The notes below the pieces were generated by a model. That model was not told where the DNA came from. It saw only the letters and a program-made list of their open reading frames with translations, and searched no databases. Source: an uncultured Glaciecola sp. (GTDB lineage: Bacteria; Pseudomonadota; Gammaproteobacteria; Enterobacterales; Alteromonadaceae). From it: 64,000 nucleotides of DNA. A program made the position numbers and the translations under genes. The DNA lies in the NCBI GenBank assembly GCA_937125395.1, contig CAKZLI010000065.1, positions 1-64,000 on the forward strand. The letters are read 5' to 3'. Below are positions 16,499 to 26,600 of the stretch, one piece after another (position 1 is the first letter of the stretch; each line of letters opens with the position of its first letter).

Positions 16499-16750
16499 AT
16501 GTCTGACACAAAAACGTTACCTGCATTACCTGACCGTTTATCCACTAATCCGCGCAGCCCACATTATATAGAAGCGGTATTTGAAAGTGATATTGGTATT
16601 TTGTTAAATGGAAAAGAACACAACAACGTAGATGAATATTGCATCAGTGAACGTTGGATCAAAGTCCCTTCGCCTAGAGCGTTAGATCGCCGTGGTCAGC
16701 CGATGTTGATAAAACTTAAAGGCGATGTTGAAGCGTTTTATAAAGATTAA
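16499..16750 (+). CDS. DUF3297 family protein
   Basis: 83 residues from ATG 16499 (AAAGGTG upstream; the GTG at 16490 is less likely). It matches the small DUF3297 family: PALPDRLSTNPRSPHY, then GILLNGKEHNNVDEYCISERWIKV in two steps, RRGQPMLIKLKG and a final EAFYKD. It is cytoplasmic by composition. Some relatives are labelled glutathione peroxidase in databases, without experimental support known to me and without a catalytic selenocysteine/cysteine triad visible here. Its stop TAA shares a base with the ATG of the next gene. Confidence 0.85.
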   Translation: MSDTKTLPALPDRLSTNPRSPHYIEAVFESDIGILLNGKEHNNVDEYCISERWIKVPSPRALDRRGQPMLIKLKGDVEAFYKD

Positions 16751-18192
16751 TGAGTAATAAAAACCCCAGCAATACCTATAGTGTCTTAGAAGAACGGCTC
16801 AATGCGTTGAGTCATTTTATTGGTTTATGCCTAGCTGTGTTGGGTTTTACCTTATTAATTGATAAAAGTAGTGGCATCACTGAGCTTATCGCGGCAAGCG
16901 TTTTTGGTAGCTCATTGGTGCTGTTGTTTGCGGCATCAACCTTATATCATTGGGTGCAAGATGCTAAGTGGAAGTTGATTTTTAAACGCGCGGATCATAT
17001 TGCTATCTACTTGTTGATTGCCGGTAGTTATACCCCATTTTTGTTGGTCGCATTAGATGGCTGGATATCCGTGGCAAGTATGATTGCAATCTGGTGTATT
17101 GCAGTTTTGGGGATATTATTCAAGACTCTGTTTAAGAATCGCTTTCCACGACTTGCGGTGGCCATTTATGCGGTCATGGGCTGGTTGGCATTACTAATTA
17201 TAGTACCTATTTTTAATGCCGTTCCGATGATGGGCTTTATGTTGCTCTTTTTGGGTGGGCTAGCTTACACCTTTGGGATCCATTTTTATATTGCCAAGCA
17301 TAAGCAATTTACCCATGCTATCTGGCATTGCTTTGTATTGTTAGGTGCCATTTGTCACTTTTTTGCTATTTACAGTTATGTCATTGGTATGGATACCAGT
17401 GTTGAAGCTGGCACAAGTAAATTAGCAAATACCACCATGTCAGTGCAGTTATCCTCAACAATTAATACAACAGATTCCACTGCACCATTGTTCCAACTGA
17501 CCCTTGAAAATATAGCCACTAAAATAGACCAGCGTATTAGTAGTCTGAAAATGCTCGCGAATACCATCGCGAATGATACTCATATACAAGCCTGGGTGAC
17601 GCAAGATTTTACGCCCCAACACGAAATTTTGTTAGTTGACAAGCTAGGGTATCTTGTACATGAATATGGCCTGACAAGCGCTTCATTTGCTGACATAGAC
17701 AGCCATCAATATTGGAACCACGAAGGGTTTCTACGTGTTCTAGATCCCAATATCGATACTTGGTATTTTGCATTTATTAATACTGGCAAACAAGATTTGA
17801 TCAGTGTCTATCATGATAAAAACAAGCATAGGGTCGATTTGTACGTTAATTATCGGCAACCCAACGGTCGTGGTTTATCAGGAATTGCGACGTCATTTGA
17901 TGGAGTGGTGGACATGTTAGCGCAGTCACCGCTAAGCCAGTTAGGTGAAGTATTTATTGTCGATGCTCAAGGGGTTATTCAAGTACATCCTGACCCGTTG
18001 ATCGCAGGGCAAGACTCGTTGCAACAACGCTATTCAACCGACACCGCTGCACAGTTATTAACTAAGCAAGCGTTCAATCATACTCATGATAATGTTTACC
18101 TTGCATCAAGTTATATAGCCAGTATGGATTGGTTTGTTGTGACTCAATTGAATGCGCAACCATCATCCAATGTAACAGCGAATAGTCACTAA
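16750..18192 (+). CDS. Hemolysin III (PAQR) membrane domain fused to Cache sensor domain
   Basis: 480 residues. Residues about 15-215 are a complete seven-helix hemolysin III/PAQR domain with its metal-ligand pattern: SxxxH in STLYHW after helix 2, and HAIWH with a later His in the last helix. Residues about 235-470 form a double-Cache-like extracytoplasmic sensor, best seen in GRGLSGIATSFDGVVDML and EVFIVDAQGVIQVHPDP. With seven helices and N-terminus inside, the Cache part would be periplasmic. No HAMP, kinase, cyclase or chemotaxis output domain follows, so the PAQR part may itself be the output. PAQR proteins belong to the CREST superfamily of membrane hydrolases. It overlaps the genes on both sides by one base. 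Confidence 0.85.
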   Translation: MSNKNPSNTYSVLEERLNALSHFIGLCLAVLGFTLLIDKSSGITELIAASVFGSSLVLLFAASTLYHWVQDAKWKLIFKRADHIAIYLLIAGSYTPFLLVALDGWISVASMIAIWCIAVLGILFKTLFKNRFPRLAVAIYAVMGWLALLIIVPIFNAVPMMGFMLLFLGGLAYTFGIHFYIAKHKQFTHAIWHCFVLLGAICHFFAIYSYVIGMDTSVEAGTSKLANTTMSVQLSSTINTTDSTAPLFQLTLENIATKIDQRISSLKMLANTIANDTHIQAWVTQDFTPQHEILLVDKLGYLVHEYGLTSASFADIDSHQYWNHEGFLRVLDPNIDTWYFAFINTGKQDLISVYHDKNKHRVDLYVNYRQPNGRGLSGIATSFDGVVDMLAQSPLSQLGEVFIVDAQGVIQVHPDPLIAGQDSLQQRYSTDTAAQLLTKQAFNHTHDNVYLASSYIASMDWFVVTQLNAQPSSNVTANSH

Positions 18193-18824
18193 TGAACAAG
18201 CTGCCAACCAACTCAATTAAAGCATGTGATTGCAGTCCTCCGGAGGGCGGCAACCGTTTTAGCGGATGGCTAGGTCGCAGTCTATTGCGGTTAACCGGTT
18301 GGCGCATTGAAGGCGCGATACCGCAATATCCCAAAATGGTGATTGCTGTTGCCCCGCATACTTCTAATTGGGATTTTTTTCTAGGTGTCGCAGTGTTATT
18401 TGCCTTGCGAATTAAAATTCGCTTCTTAGGCAAGCACAGTATTTTTGTGCCTGTTGCCAAGCAGCTCTTAGAAATGATTGGTGGTATGCCGGTGGACCGT
18501 AATGCTCCGCATGGGCTGGTAGCTGATGTGGTGGCACAGTTTGATGCACAGGATAAAATGATTTTGGCAGTTGCTCCTGAAGGCACTCGCTCTCCCAAAT
18601 TTCCCTGGAAAACAGGTTTTTTGGCGATTGCGCATCAAGCCAATGCAAAGGTAGTGTTAATTGGTTTCGATTTTGCTCGTAAGTCTGTGGTTATCGGACC
18701 GACGTTAGTCAGTGCTGGCGATTTTGATGCTGATATGCAAGAGGTATATCGATTTTTTGGTACAGTGACAGCCAAATACCCTAAAAACGTAGTGTTAGCT
18801 AAACCACAAACACCTGTTGAATAA
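18192..18824 (+). CDS. Lysophospholipid acyltransferase (PlsC-like)
   Basis: 210 residues. The acyltransferase block I HX4D is APHTSNWD (His56, Asp61); block III is APEGTRS near residue 128; and MIGGMPVDRN supplies the block II-like segment. This short form belongs to the 1-acyl-glycerol-3-phosphate acyltransferase family, acylating a lysophospholipid or related lipid at the membrane face. Its ATG shares a base with the stop of the PAQR-Cache gene, so translation is coupled. Together they may form a lipid-remodelling or lipid-signalling pair. Substrate cannot be read from sequence. Confidence 0.9.
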   Translation: MNKLPTNSIKACDCSPPEGGNRFSGWLGRSLLRLTGWRIEGAIPQYPKMVIAVAPHTSNWDFFLGVAVLFALRIKIRFLGKHSIFVPVAKQLLEMIGGMPVDRNAPHGLVADVVAQFDAQDKMILAVAPEGTRSPKFPWKTGFLAIAHQANAKVVLIGFDFARKSVVIGPTLVSAGDFDADMQEVYRFFGTVTAKYPKNVVLAKPQTPVE

Positions 18825-18924
18825 GCTTTCTTGCTCAATAATAAAAATAAAATATCCCCAATATTGGGATTTATCTCAATTCACGACTAAGGTAAATGTA
18901 TCTATCTAAAAAGGACTTTAGGCA

Positions 18925-20442
18925 ATGCATTCGACCTCTCATCTTATACTCGGCGGAAATGGACAACGCCATATCTCCCTTAATCTCAAGATGGCCAATC
19001 GCCATGGATTAATTGCAGGCGCTACTGGAACCGGTAAAACCGTTAGTTTGCAGACCTTATCCGAGCAATTTTCACAAGCCGGTGTGCCGGTATTTGTTGT
19101 TGATGTTAAAGGGGATTTATCTGGCCTGGCTAGTGCAGGTAAGGCTCATCCTAAAATTACCGAACGCGTGGATTATATTCGTCTGGAGCAACATCAATTT
19201 AGCCCTAATCCGGTTGTATTTTGGGATGTATTTGGTCAATCAGGGCAGGCTATTCGCACAACGGTTAGTGAGATTGGTCCTTTGCTAATGGCCAATCTAT
19301 TAGAGTTGAATGATACGCAAACCGGTGTCTTGTATGCTTGTTTTAAAATCGCAGATGACAGTGGATTACTACTACTAGATTTAGATGATTTGGTGTCGAT
19401 GCTCAATTACATGGGGGATAATGCCAAGGAGTTCAAAACTCAATATGGTAATATTACATCCTCTAGTATTGGTGCAATTCAGCGCCGTTTAATGGTGTTA
19501 GATGAACAAGGGTTTGGTCAGTTTTTGGGTGAGCCTGCGCTTGATATTCATGATTTGATGAAGACGGATATGTCTGGTCGAGGCATGATGAATATTTTTG
19601 ATGTCAGTCAATTAATCCATAAATCACCCAAATTATACGCCACCGTCTTGTTGTGGTTACTCTCCGAAGTATTTGAAACATTACCAGAAGCAGGAGATTT
19701 AGAAAAACCCAAATTTGTGATGTTTTTTGATGAAGCGCATTTGTTATTTGATGGGGCATCTAAAGTCTTGGTTGATAAAATCGAGCAGGTGGTGCGTTTG
19801 ATCCGTTCAAAGTCAGTTGGGATCTATTTTATCAGTCAATCACCACTTGATATTCCGGAGGATATCGCTGGGCAGCTTGGACTCAAAGTCCAGCACGCAT
19901 TGCGTGCATTTACCCCTAAAGATAAAAAAACAGTCGCAGCATTGGCAGATAGTTTTCGGGCCAATGAAAACTTTTCGGTTGCTGGCGTGATCACGCAGTT
20001 AGGTATGGGGGAAGCATTAGTATCGAGTTTAGATGAAAACGGGATTCCAACACCGGTAGAGCGTACATTAATGAGTCCGCCATCTTCACAAATTGGGCCA
20101 ATTGATACCGCTCAGCGCAGTGAACAAATGCAACGATCACCCACTCAAGCTAAATATGTACAATCAATTAACCGAGAATCTGCTCATGAAATGTTAGCTC
20201 AACGCTCTGCTGATATGCTTGCCGCGGCTCAGCATGAGGAACATGTGGAAGCTGAGGCACATAAACAAGCTGAATTGCAGCATGCTCAGCAAGCATCAGC
20301 AAAGGCCAAAGCAAAACCTGCACGCAGAAGTAATCGCCAAGGTGTGGGAGAGTCATTATTAAAGAGTATATCTCGAGCGATAGGCAGTCAGATAGGTCGT
20401 CAATTAGTTCGCGGTGTATTGGGTTCGTTATTTAAACGCTAA
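18925..20442 (+). CDS. HerA-like ATPase, DUF853 family (YjgR-like)
   Basis: 505 residues. Walker A is GATGTGKT (residues 32-39), followed by VPVFVVDVKGDLSGLA; Walker B is FVMFFDEAHLLFDG near residue 270, then GIYFISQSPLDIPEDIAGQLGLK in two steps. This is the HerA/FtsK-type DUF853 family, whose E. coli member YjgR is of unknown function. The C-terminal 90 residues are low-complexity, rich in Ala, Gln, His and Glu, and end in a basic segment (RQLVRGVLGSLFKR). AAGGAC about eight bases before the ATG supports the start. Confidence 0.88.
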   Translation: MHSTSHLILGGNGQRHISLNLKMANRHGLIAGATGTGKTVSLQTLSEQFSQAGVPVFVVDVKGDLSGLASAGKAHPKITERVDYIRLEQHQFSPNPVVFWDVFGQSGQAIRTTVSEIGPLLMANLLELNDTQTGVLYACFKIADDSGLLLLDLDDLVSMLNYMGDNAKEFKTQYGNITSSSIGAIQRRLMVLDEQGFGQFLGEPALDIHDLMKTDMSGRGMMNIFDVSQLIHKSPKLYATVLLWLLSEVFETLPEAGDLEKPKFVMFFDEAHLLFDGASKVLVDKIEQVVRLIRSKSVGIYFISQSPLDIPEDIAGQLGLKVQHALRAFTPKDKKTVAALADSFRANENFSVAGVITQLGMGEALVSSLDENGIPTPVERTLMSPPSSQIGPIDTAQRSEQMQRSPTQAKYVQSINRESAHEMLAQRSADMLAAAQHEEHVEAEAHKQAELQHAQQASAKAKAKPARRSNRQGVGESLLKSISRAIGSQIGRQLVRGVLGSLFKR

Positions 20443-20470
20443 GTGTTGTGCTTAATTCGTTTTTGGTGAA

Positions 20471-21667
20471 CTACTTGAGTATATGAAACGTGTGCGACGC
20501 ATATTCTTCGCCGTTTATTTGTATACTCACGCGTTGCTCACCTGGATAATATACGCGCGTGGTAACAGCCTTAAATGAATGTGTCTTTGATAGCATTATG
20601 TTTGAGTTTTTGGCAAGATTAAGCTGTTTCCACTTGAATACTTTAGGGCTCAATGAACCGTTTGATTTTTGATGCCAGATAACGTAATCCACTAGCAGCG
20701 ATTGCTCGTGATCGAGGGTATTGGTGATGCTCAAGGTAAATTCAAAAGTGTCACCCAACTGGATTGAGTGTTGCACTACTATCAATGTCGCTTCAACGTG
20801 TGCAGGCACAAAACCAAACAAGGCTAATGTTTTTGGCTCTCCTTGTTTAATCAGGGTGCGGCAAGCATGCTTAACTAAACGGTGTCGGTGTTTAATTGAT
20901 ATCGGCGAGTGTGCTGGTGTGAGTTCATTTAACCAATTTTTGGCGATAACGGTGATGAGCTGTGGATGGTCCTTGGCAATATCATTCAGATGATTTGCTA
21001 CCGATAAGCGTACGTAAGCTGATGGGTCATCTTTGAGCGCTGTTAGTAGAGTAATACTCGGAGCAGGATCAATGATCACGTTATTTAAACGCATTCCCCA
21101 TGGTAGGCGCGGACGTGAGCCTTCGCTAGCCAATCGCCGTACATGTTGACAAGGATCTTTTGTCCATTGCAATAATTGTGCATATGCACTTGTTGGTTGT
21201 GCTTCAATAAACGGTCGAATAGCAAACTCAGCAGTAAAACGTTGGGTCATGGCATGTAACGCGTGCATGCTCAATGCAAAATTATCAACCGTATTGCCAT
21301 GCATCGCGATGTAATCTGCACAAGGCATAACCAGCCACCCATATAGCCCATGAGGGTTATCTTGATTGATATTCCAGCCTGCTGAAGTCGCTTCATCTGT
21401 GGCACCATTTTTGTCTTGATGCACAGGATTAATTACCGCCAAGGCATTTATCAATACTGTGACTGCAGCTGCAAAATCATCAGGTAAACAACGAGTCAGC
21501 GCATCGACAATTTGGTTTGAACGCGCTTTCATTTCTAATTGTTCAAGATTGTGTGTCGCGGTAGTCAAAAAATTCGTTTGATTAAAGTCAGGCCAACTAT
21601 TTGACAGTTCCTGGCTCATCTTAGTAATACGAGCTTGATTAAACTCTTCTTTGAACAGACTAGCCAT
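20471..21667 (-). CDS. DNA alkylation repair glycosylase, AlkC-like
   Basis: 398 residues. The N-terminal 260 residues are helical HEAT-like repeats of the AlkC/AlkD superfamily; typical are WTKDPCQHVRRLASEGSRPRLPWG in steps and LTALKDDPSAYVRLSVANHL. The last 110 residues (FGFVPAHVEA onward) are beta-rich, like the immunoglobulin-fold domain described for AlkC-alpha proteins, with a conserved DYVIWHQKSNG and YYPGEQRVSIQINGEEY. AlkC removes N3-methyladenine and 3-methylcytosine from DNA. AAAGGAATAA precedes the ATG. It is convergent with the DUF853 gene and divergent from gnd. Confidence 0.88.
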   Translation of the reverse strand: MASLFKEEFNQARITKMSQELSNSWPDFNQTNFLTTATHNLEQLEMKARSNQIVDALTRCLPDDFAAAVTVLINALAVINPVHQDKNGATDEATSAGWNINQDNPHGLYGWLVMPCADYIAMHGNTVDNFALSMHALHAMTQRFTAEFAIRPFIEAQPTSAYAQLLQWTKDPCQHVRRLASEGSRPRLPWGMRLNNVIIDPAPSITLLTALKDDPSAYVRLSVANHLNDIAKDHPQLITVIAKNWLNELTPAHSPISIKHRHRLVKHACRTLIKQGEPKTLALFGFVPAHVEATLIVVQHSIQLGDTFEFTLSITNTLDHEQSLLVDYVIWHQKSNGSLSPKVFKWKQLNLAKNSNIMLSKTHSFKAVTTRVYYPGEQRVSIQINGEEYASHTFHILK

Positions 21668-21782
21668 CTTTATTCCTTTAATCTACGATAGCAAAACATT
21701 TTATTCTGATTCCAGTTTATACCATAGCATTATGTAAGCAAAAAAAGTATCATACGCGCTCTACACATACTTAGGGCAACTC

Positions 21783-23255
21783 ATGAAAGATTTATCGGAT
21801 ATTGGTTTAGTTGGATTGGCTGTGATGGGCGAGAATCTCGTTTTGAACATGGCTTCAAAAGGCTTTACAGTAACGGCGTTTAACCGCAGCTATAGCAAGG
21901 TTGAGAAGTTTCTCAATGGTCGGGCTAAAGGCGAAAGCATTCGCGGCGCCAAAGATATATCAGAATTGGTTGCTTCGTTATCCACGCCCCGCAAAATCAT
22001 GTTAATGGTCAAAGCAGGACAGCCGGTGGATGACTTTATTGATAAACTGATCCCACATTTAGACGCTGGTGATATTATTATTGATGGGGGAAATACACAT
22101 TTTCCTGATTCAAATCGTCGCACAGCGTATCTAGCTAAAAAAGGGCTTCATTATATTGGTACTGGTGTATCAGGCGGCGAAGAAGGCGCATTAAAAGGTC
22201 CTTCAATCATGCCTGGTGGCGCACATGCAGCGTGGCCACATGTCAAAGATATTTTTCAATCGATATCAGCCAAAGTCGCCGATGAACACGGCGAGCTTAC
22301 TGTACCATGTTGTGATTGGGTCGGGGATGATGGTGCGGGTCATTTTGTTAAAATGATCCATAATGGTATTGAGTACGGTGATATGCAATTGATATGCGAG
22401 GCGTATCACATTTTGCATGATATCGTCGGTTTGGATGCTGATGAGATTGGTGATGTCTTTGCCGCTTGGAGCAAAACCGAGTTAGACAGCTACTTAGTTG
22501 ATATTTCTGTTGATATTTTCCGCTATAAAGACACTGATGGTGCACCATTAATTGATAAGATTTTAGATACTGCCGGACAAAAAGGAACGGGTAAATGGAC
22601 CGGTGTGACGGCATTAGAACTTGGCGTTCCATTAACGTTGATCGCTGAATCAGTGTTTGCTCGTTGTATTTCTGCACAAAAAGAAGCACGTGTGCACGCT
22701 TCAAGTATCTTGAATGGACCAACCGTGCCTGAGTTTACCGGAGACAAGACTCAATTTATTGAAGCATTGCGTCAAGCGCTGTTGATGGCCAAGATGATAT
22801 CTTATGCCCAAGGTTATGATTTAATGACCCAAGCTGCCAAAGAATATAATTGGCAGCTAAACTACGGCGGTATCGCATTAATGTGGCGTGGTGGTTGTAT
22901 CATTCGTTCAGCGTTCTTGGATAACATCAAAACTGCTTATGACAATAATCCTGAATTATCTAACTTGTTATTAGACCCGTATTTTAGTAATACCGTGATT
23001 AATGCGCAATCTGGCCTTCGTCAAGTTATCGGTAATGCCACCATTTCAGGTATTCCTGTGCCATGCTTAAGTGCGGCTTTGACGTATTTTGATAGCTTTA
23101 GAACTGCGCGTTTGCCGGCTAATTTGTTACAAGCACAACGTGATTACTTTGGCGCACATACGTATGAACGCTTAGATGGTCCTCGTGGTGAGTTTCATCA
23201 CACCAACTGGACAGGTCGTGGTGGAGAGACTGCATCAACCACTTATGATGTATAA
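21783..23255 (+). CDS. gnd: 6-phosphogluconate dehydrogenase, decarboxylating
   Basis: 490 residues, full length for the long-chain family. The N-terminal NADP-binding motif is GLAVMGENLVLNMASKGFTV, then GGNTHFPDSNRR, the substrate signature GTGVSGGEEGALKGPSIMPGG in part, and VKMIHNGIEYGDMQLICEAY with the catalytic Lys. The enzyme oxidises 6-phosphogluconate to ribulose 5-phosphate and CO2 in the cytoplasmic pentose phosphate pathway. It stands alone with its own terminator. Close to the glucan locus, it would help use imported glucose, but no shared operator was found. Confidence 0.97.
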   Translation: MKDLSDIGLVGLAVMGENLVLNMASKGFTVTAFNRSYSKVEKFLNGRAKGESIRGAKDISELVASLSTPRKIMLMVKAGQPVDDFIDKLIPHLDAGDIIIDGGNTHFPDSNRRTAYLAKKGLHYIGTGVSGGEEGALKGPSIMPGGAHAAWPHVKDIFQSISAKVADEHGELTVPCCDWVGDDGAGHFVKMIHNGIEYGDMQLICEAYHILHDIVGLDADEIGDVFAAWSKTELDSYLVDISVDIFRYKDTDGAPLIDKILDTAGQKGTGKWTGVTALELGVPLTLIAESVFARCISAQKEARVHASSILNGPTVPEFTGDKTQFIEALRQALLMAKMISYAQGYDLMTQAAKEYNWQLNYGGIALMWRGGCIIRSAFLDNIKTAYDNNPELSNLLLDPYFSNTVINAQSGLRQVIGNATISGIPVPCLSAALTYFDSFRTARLPANLLQAQRDYFGAHTYERLDGPRGEFHHTNWTGRGGETASTTYDV

Positions 23256-23295
23256 CTCTTAGAATACCCTATCCGCAGATTATCTGACATTAACA

Positions 23296-23324
23296 AACCA
23301 CCGTATTAGCGGTGGTTTTTTTTT
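23296..23324 (+). terminator. Intrinsic terminator of gnd
   Basis: AACCACCG (23296-23303) pairs perfectly with CGGTGGTT (23310-23317) around a six-base loop and continues into a run of T, 41 bases after the gnd stop. Confidence 0.92.
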
Positions 23325-23472
23325 AAATAACATTTTAGTTACAATGAAATCATATTCATAATGCTTACACTAGTGCATGACAAGACTTGTAAAGTATTAG
23401 CTAACAGGCATTCTAGCTTTACAACCAATCCATTTATTGCAAAGAATAATTTTAATTCCTACCCAAAAAAGT

Positions 23473-23501
23473 TTAACATCTTGGGCGATGTTAATTTTTT
23501 T
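23473..23501 (+). terminator. Terminator-like hairpin upstream of GH16 promoter
   Basis: TTAACATC (23473-23480) and GATGTTAA (23487-23494) form a perfect 8-bp stem followed by seven T. No gene precedes it closely, gnd having its own terminator. It may insulate the GH16 promoter or end a short transcript. The rest of the 304-bp stretch from 23331 to 23634 holds two operators and nothing else I can identify. Confidence 0.55.
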
Positions 23502-23544
23502 AACAATTTCTTGATATTTTATTTTAAGTAATTATACTGGTTTT

Positions 23545-23558
23545 TGGAAGCGCTTACA
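23545..23558. promoter_or_regulatory. LacI-type operator 1 upstream of GH16 gene
   Basis: TGGAAGCGCTTACA carries the AAGCGCTT core typical of LacI-family operators and differs from the perfect site downstream at two positions in the left arm. The centres of the two sites lie 43 bp apart, suitable for a tetramer or for two dimers flanking the promoter. Confidence 0.8.
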
Positions 23559-23586
23559 TTTATGTTTCCATTTTTTTGAATATTAC

Positions 23587-23602
23587 ATGTAAGCGCTTAC
23601 AT
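23587..23602. promoter_or_regulatory. LacI-type operator 2 upstream of GH16 gene
   Basis: ATGTAAGCGCTTACAT is a perfect 16-bp palindrome 32 bp before the GH16 start. It has the central CG expected for LacI-family repressors, and shares the AAGCGCTT core with the site at 35295-35312, next to the operon encoding the local LacI regulator. Confidence 0.88.
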
Positions 23603-23634
23603 TAATTAGCACGTTTTACTAGGGTTAAACACAC

Positions 23635-26600
23635 ATGAAAAACCGTATGACAACATTAACCAAATTAGGTGCAGTCATTTCTGTACTTGCGTTGACTGCC
23701 TGTGGCGGTGGAACAGAAACCGAGACTAACTTAAATGCAGTCAATCCCTCAGTACCAGTCGATGATTGGCGTCTGGTTTGGAGTGATGAATTTGATGGTT
23801 CTGCAATTAATACTAATAATTGGACTCACGAAGTCAATTGTAATGGTGGCGGAAACCAAGAACGACAATGCTATACCGACTCTGCTGCTAACTCTTTTGT
23901 CAGCGGTGGTATGTTAAATATCGTTGCCTTACCTGCCGCAGATGGTGCTGAACAGCCCTATACATCTGCTCGTATGACAACACAAAATAAAGTTGATATC
24001 CAATACGGTCGGATTGAAATGCGTGCAAAATTGCCAAAAGGGCAAGGCGCATGGCCTGCGTTTTGGATGATGCCGACAGATTCAGTTTATGGTGGATGGC
24101 CTAAATCAGGCGAAATCGATATTATGGAAGCTGTGAACCTAGGTACGCTGCGTGATGATGGAACGGAAGAAACCAATATTTACGGCACCATACATTATGG
24201 TGCTGGTCCTGCTAGTGATTTTACCGGTGCGTCCCATTCTATTGGCACTAACCCAGGTGATGTGTTCAATACCTATGCGATTGAATGGCAAGAAGGCGAG
24301 ATCCGCTGGTATATGAATGAAACTTTGTATGCGACACAACGTCAATCAAAACTTCGCTTGAGTGGATCAGGTGACATTCTTGGCCTGACACATCGTGGAT
24401 GGTATGCAGAATTATACGACGTAGCAACTGGACAACTGGGTACTGATTATTCAAGTGCGCCATTTGACCAAGATTTCTTCATGATACTTAATGTTGCTGT
24501 TGGTGGAAACTGGCCTGAGTCTGTTAACGAAGGTGGTATTGATGCTGATGCCTTTACTGCCGGTCAATCATTAGAAGTCGACTATGTGCGTGTATATCAA
24601 TGTAGCGCAAATCCATTAAACGGTCGTGGCTGTGAAACAGTTTCACCGGGATATGACATAGACACATCTGACGGTGGTAAATTAGTTGAAGGCCGTGCTC
24701 CTGCTCCTTCATTAGTGGCGGGTGCTCCAGATCCTATTACGATTTTTGATGACACTATTGATGTTAACTGGGTTGCATGGGACTGCTGTGGTGGTTCAAC
24801 ACCAGGCTTAGTTGCTGATGATACTGAACGCGGAAATGTATATGAATTTGCCGTAGAGAACGGCAACGACGGTACTGTGTTTGGTGTCGTGACCCGTGCT
24901 GCATTCTTATCATCTGATCCTACATCGCCATCTCGTGCAACACCGCATAATGCTCTGGGTATGATTGACGGTGGTTATGTCACATTTGATTTGAAAGTAG
25001 TCAACGCGCCGACTGATCCAAACTCAGTATGGAAATTCAAAATTGAAGCCGATGAAGCTGCCGGTGGAGCGTGGGAAGCTGACTTAACAACATTCGGTGA
25101 TGCCCCTGTAACAGGTGAATGGGCAACATACCGTGTGCCTTTGCAAGATATAGCAGATAACGGTGTGGATATCTCGTTACTGGATATTATTATGGTATTT
25201 CCTGCATGGCAAAGGGGTGAAGGTGCCGTTTTTCGTTTAGATAATATTGCTATTTTACAAGACACTGCTGGAACAAGCTTTCCAGAATTCTCTGTATCAG
25301 CCAATACTGATTGGGCATTGTGGGATTGTTGTGGTGGTACAACACCAGCAATCGTCGCTGATGCTGACAAAGGTCAAGTGGCAGAATTTTCTATTTTGGA
25401 TAACAACGGAACTGTTTTAGGTTGGAATACGCGTTCTACCGATGGTGGCAACGATATGCCAATCAATGCTTCTGCTATCTCTAGTAACGGTGTGTTATCG
25501 TTTGCTATGAAGGTGATTAATGCACCAGAAGCGGGTAATGAAGCATGGTTATTGAAGTTAGAATCTGCTGGTAATACCGGCGCTGTCGAAGTCAATCTAA
25601 ATACTTCAAATGAGGGTGCTAATCCTTCAGTGGAATGGCAGACTTTTACGTTTGATATTGCCGATTTGGTTGATGGTGGAACATTAGATCCTACTACTAT
25701 TGATGTGTTTATGTTGTTCCCTGCATGGCAAACGGGAGCTGGAGCAATTTATCGAGTGGCTGATGTCAAATTCTATGTACCTGGTTCAGGTCCAGTAGTA
25801 ATTGAACCATTAGCAACGTTAATTGACGCTGGTACTGTGAATACGAATTGGGCGTTATGGGACTGTTGTGGTGGGTCAACTCCTGCATTTGTCGATGATC
25901 CAACTAATGGTTCTGTGGCTGAGTTTTCGGTATTAAATGGCAATGATGGCACTGTTTTAGGTATCAATTCAAGAACGTCTGATGGCGGTACAGGTATCTC
26001 TATCAATGCGGCAAGCTTGCTTGCTAATGGTGTATTCCGTTTTGATCTGAAAGTCATGAATGCACCCGCTGCCGGGAATGAAGCGTGGTTATTAAAAATA
26101 GAATCTGCCGGTAATACAGGTGCAGTAGAAGTCAATCTAAACACCTCAAATGAAGGTGTCAATCCTTCGGAAAACTGGCAAACATTCACGTTTGATCTAA
26201 CCGATCTGGTTGATGCTGGCACATTAGATCCCAGTGATATTGATGTTATTATGTTATTCCCAGCTTGGCAAACAGGTGCCGACGCCGTCTATCGAGTCGA
26301 TAATATGGAAATTATTGACGGGGCAGCAACAACTACTCCGACAACGCCTGTCACCGTAGAGCCTGAAACAACTCCACCAGTAGAACCGGAAACACCTGTT
26401 GCAGTGGTATATGCGATAGGTCAAGACATAATTGTTGATGGTACATTTGATGCGGCAGAAACAACGGCTTGGACAGCCGGAACCGTATCGGTGGAAGGTG
26501 CTAACAATGTGTTAGTTGCTGAAGTGAGTAGTGCTGGTGATCCTTGGTCAGTTAATGTCAGTCAAATAGTAACATTAGAGCCTGCAACAAACTATGTTGT

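Noticed and set aside
18854..18870. ATCCC/GGGAT hairpin after the acyltransferase gene
   Set aside because: Five base pairs and only TTTA afterwards; too weak to call a terminator.
21738..21755. AAAGTATCATAC upstream of gnd resembling the palindrome at 572-707
   Set aside because: Lacks the complete second arm and is probably chance or part of the gnd promoter.
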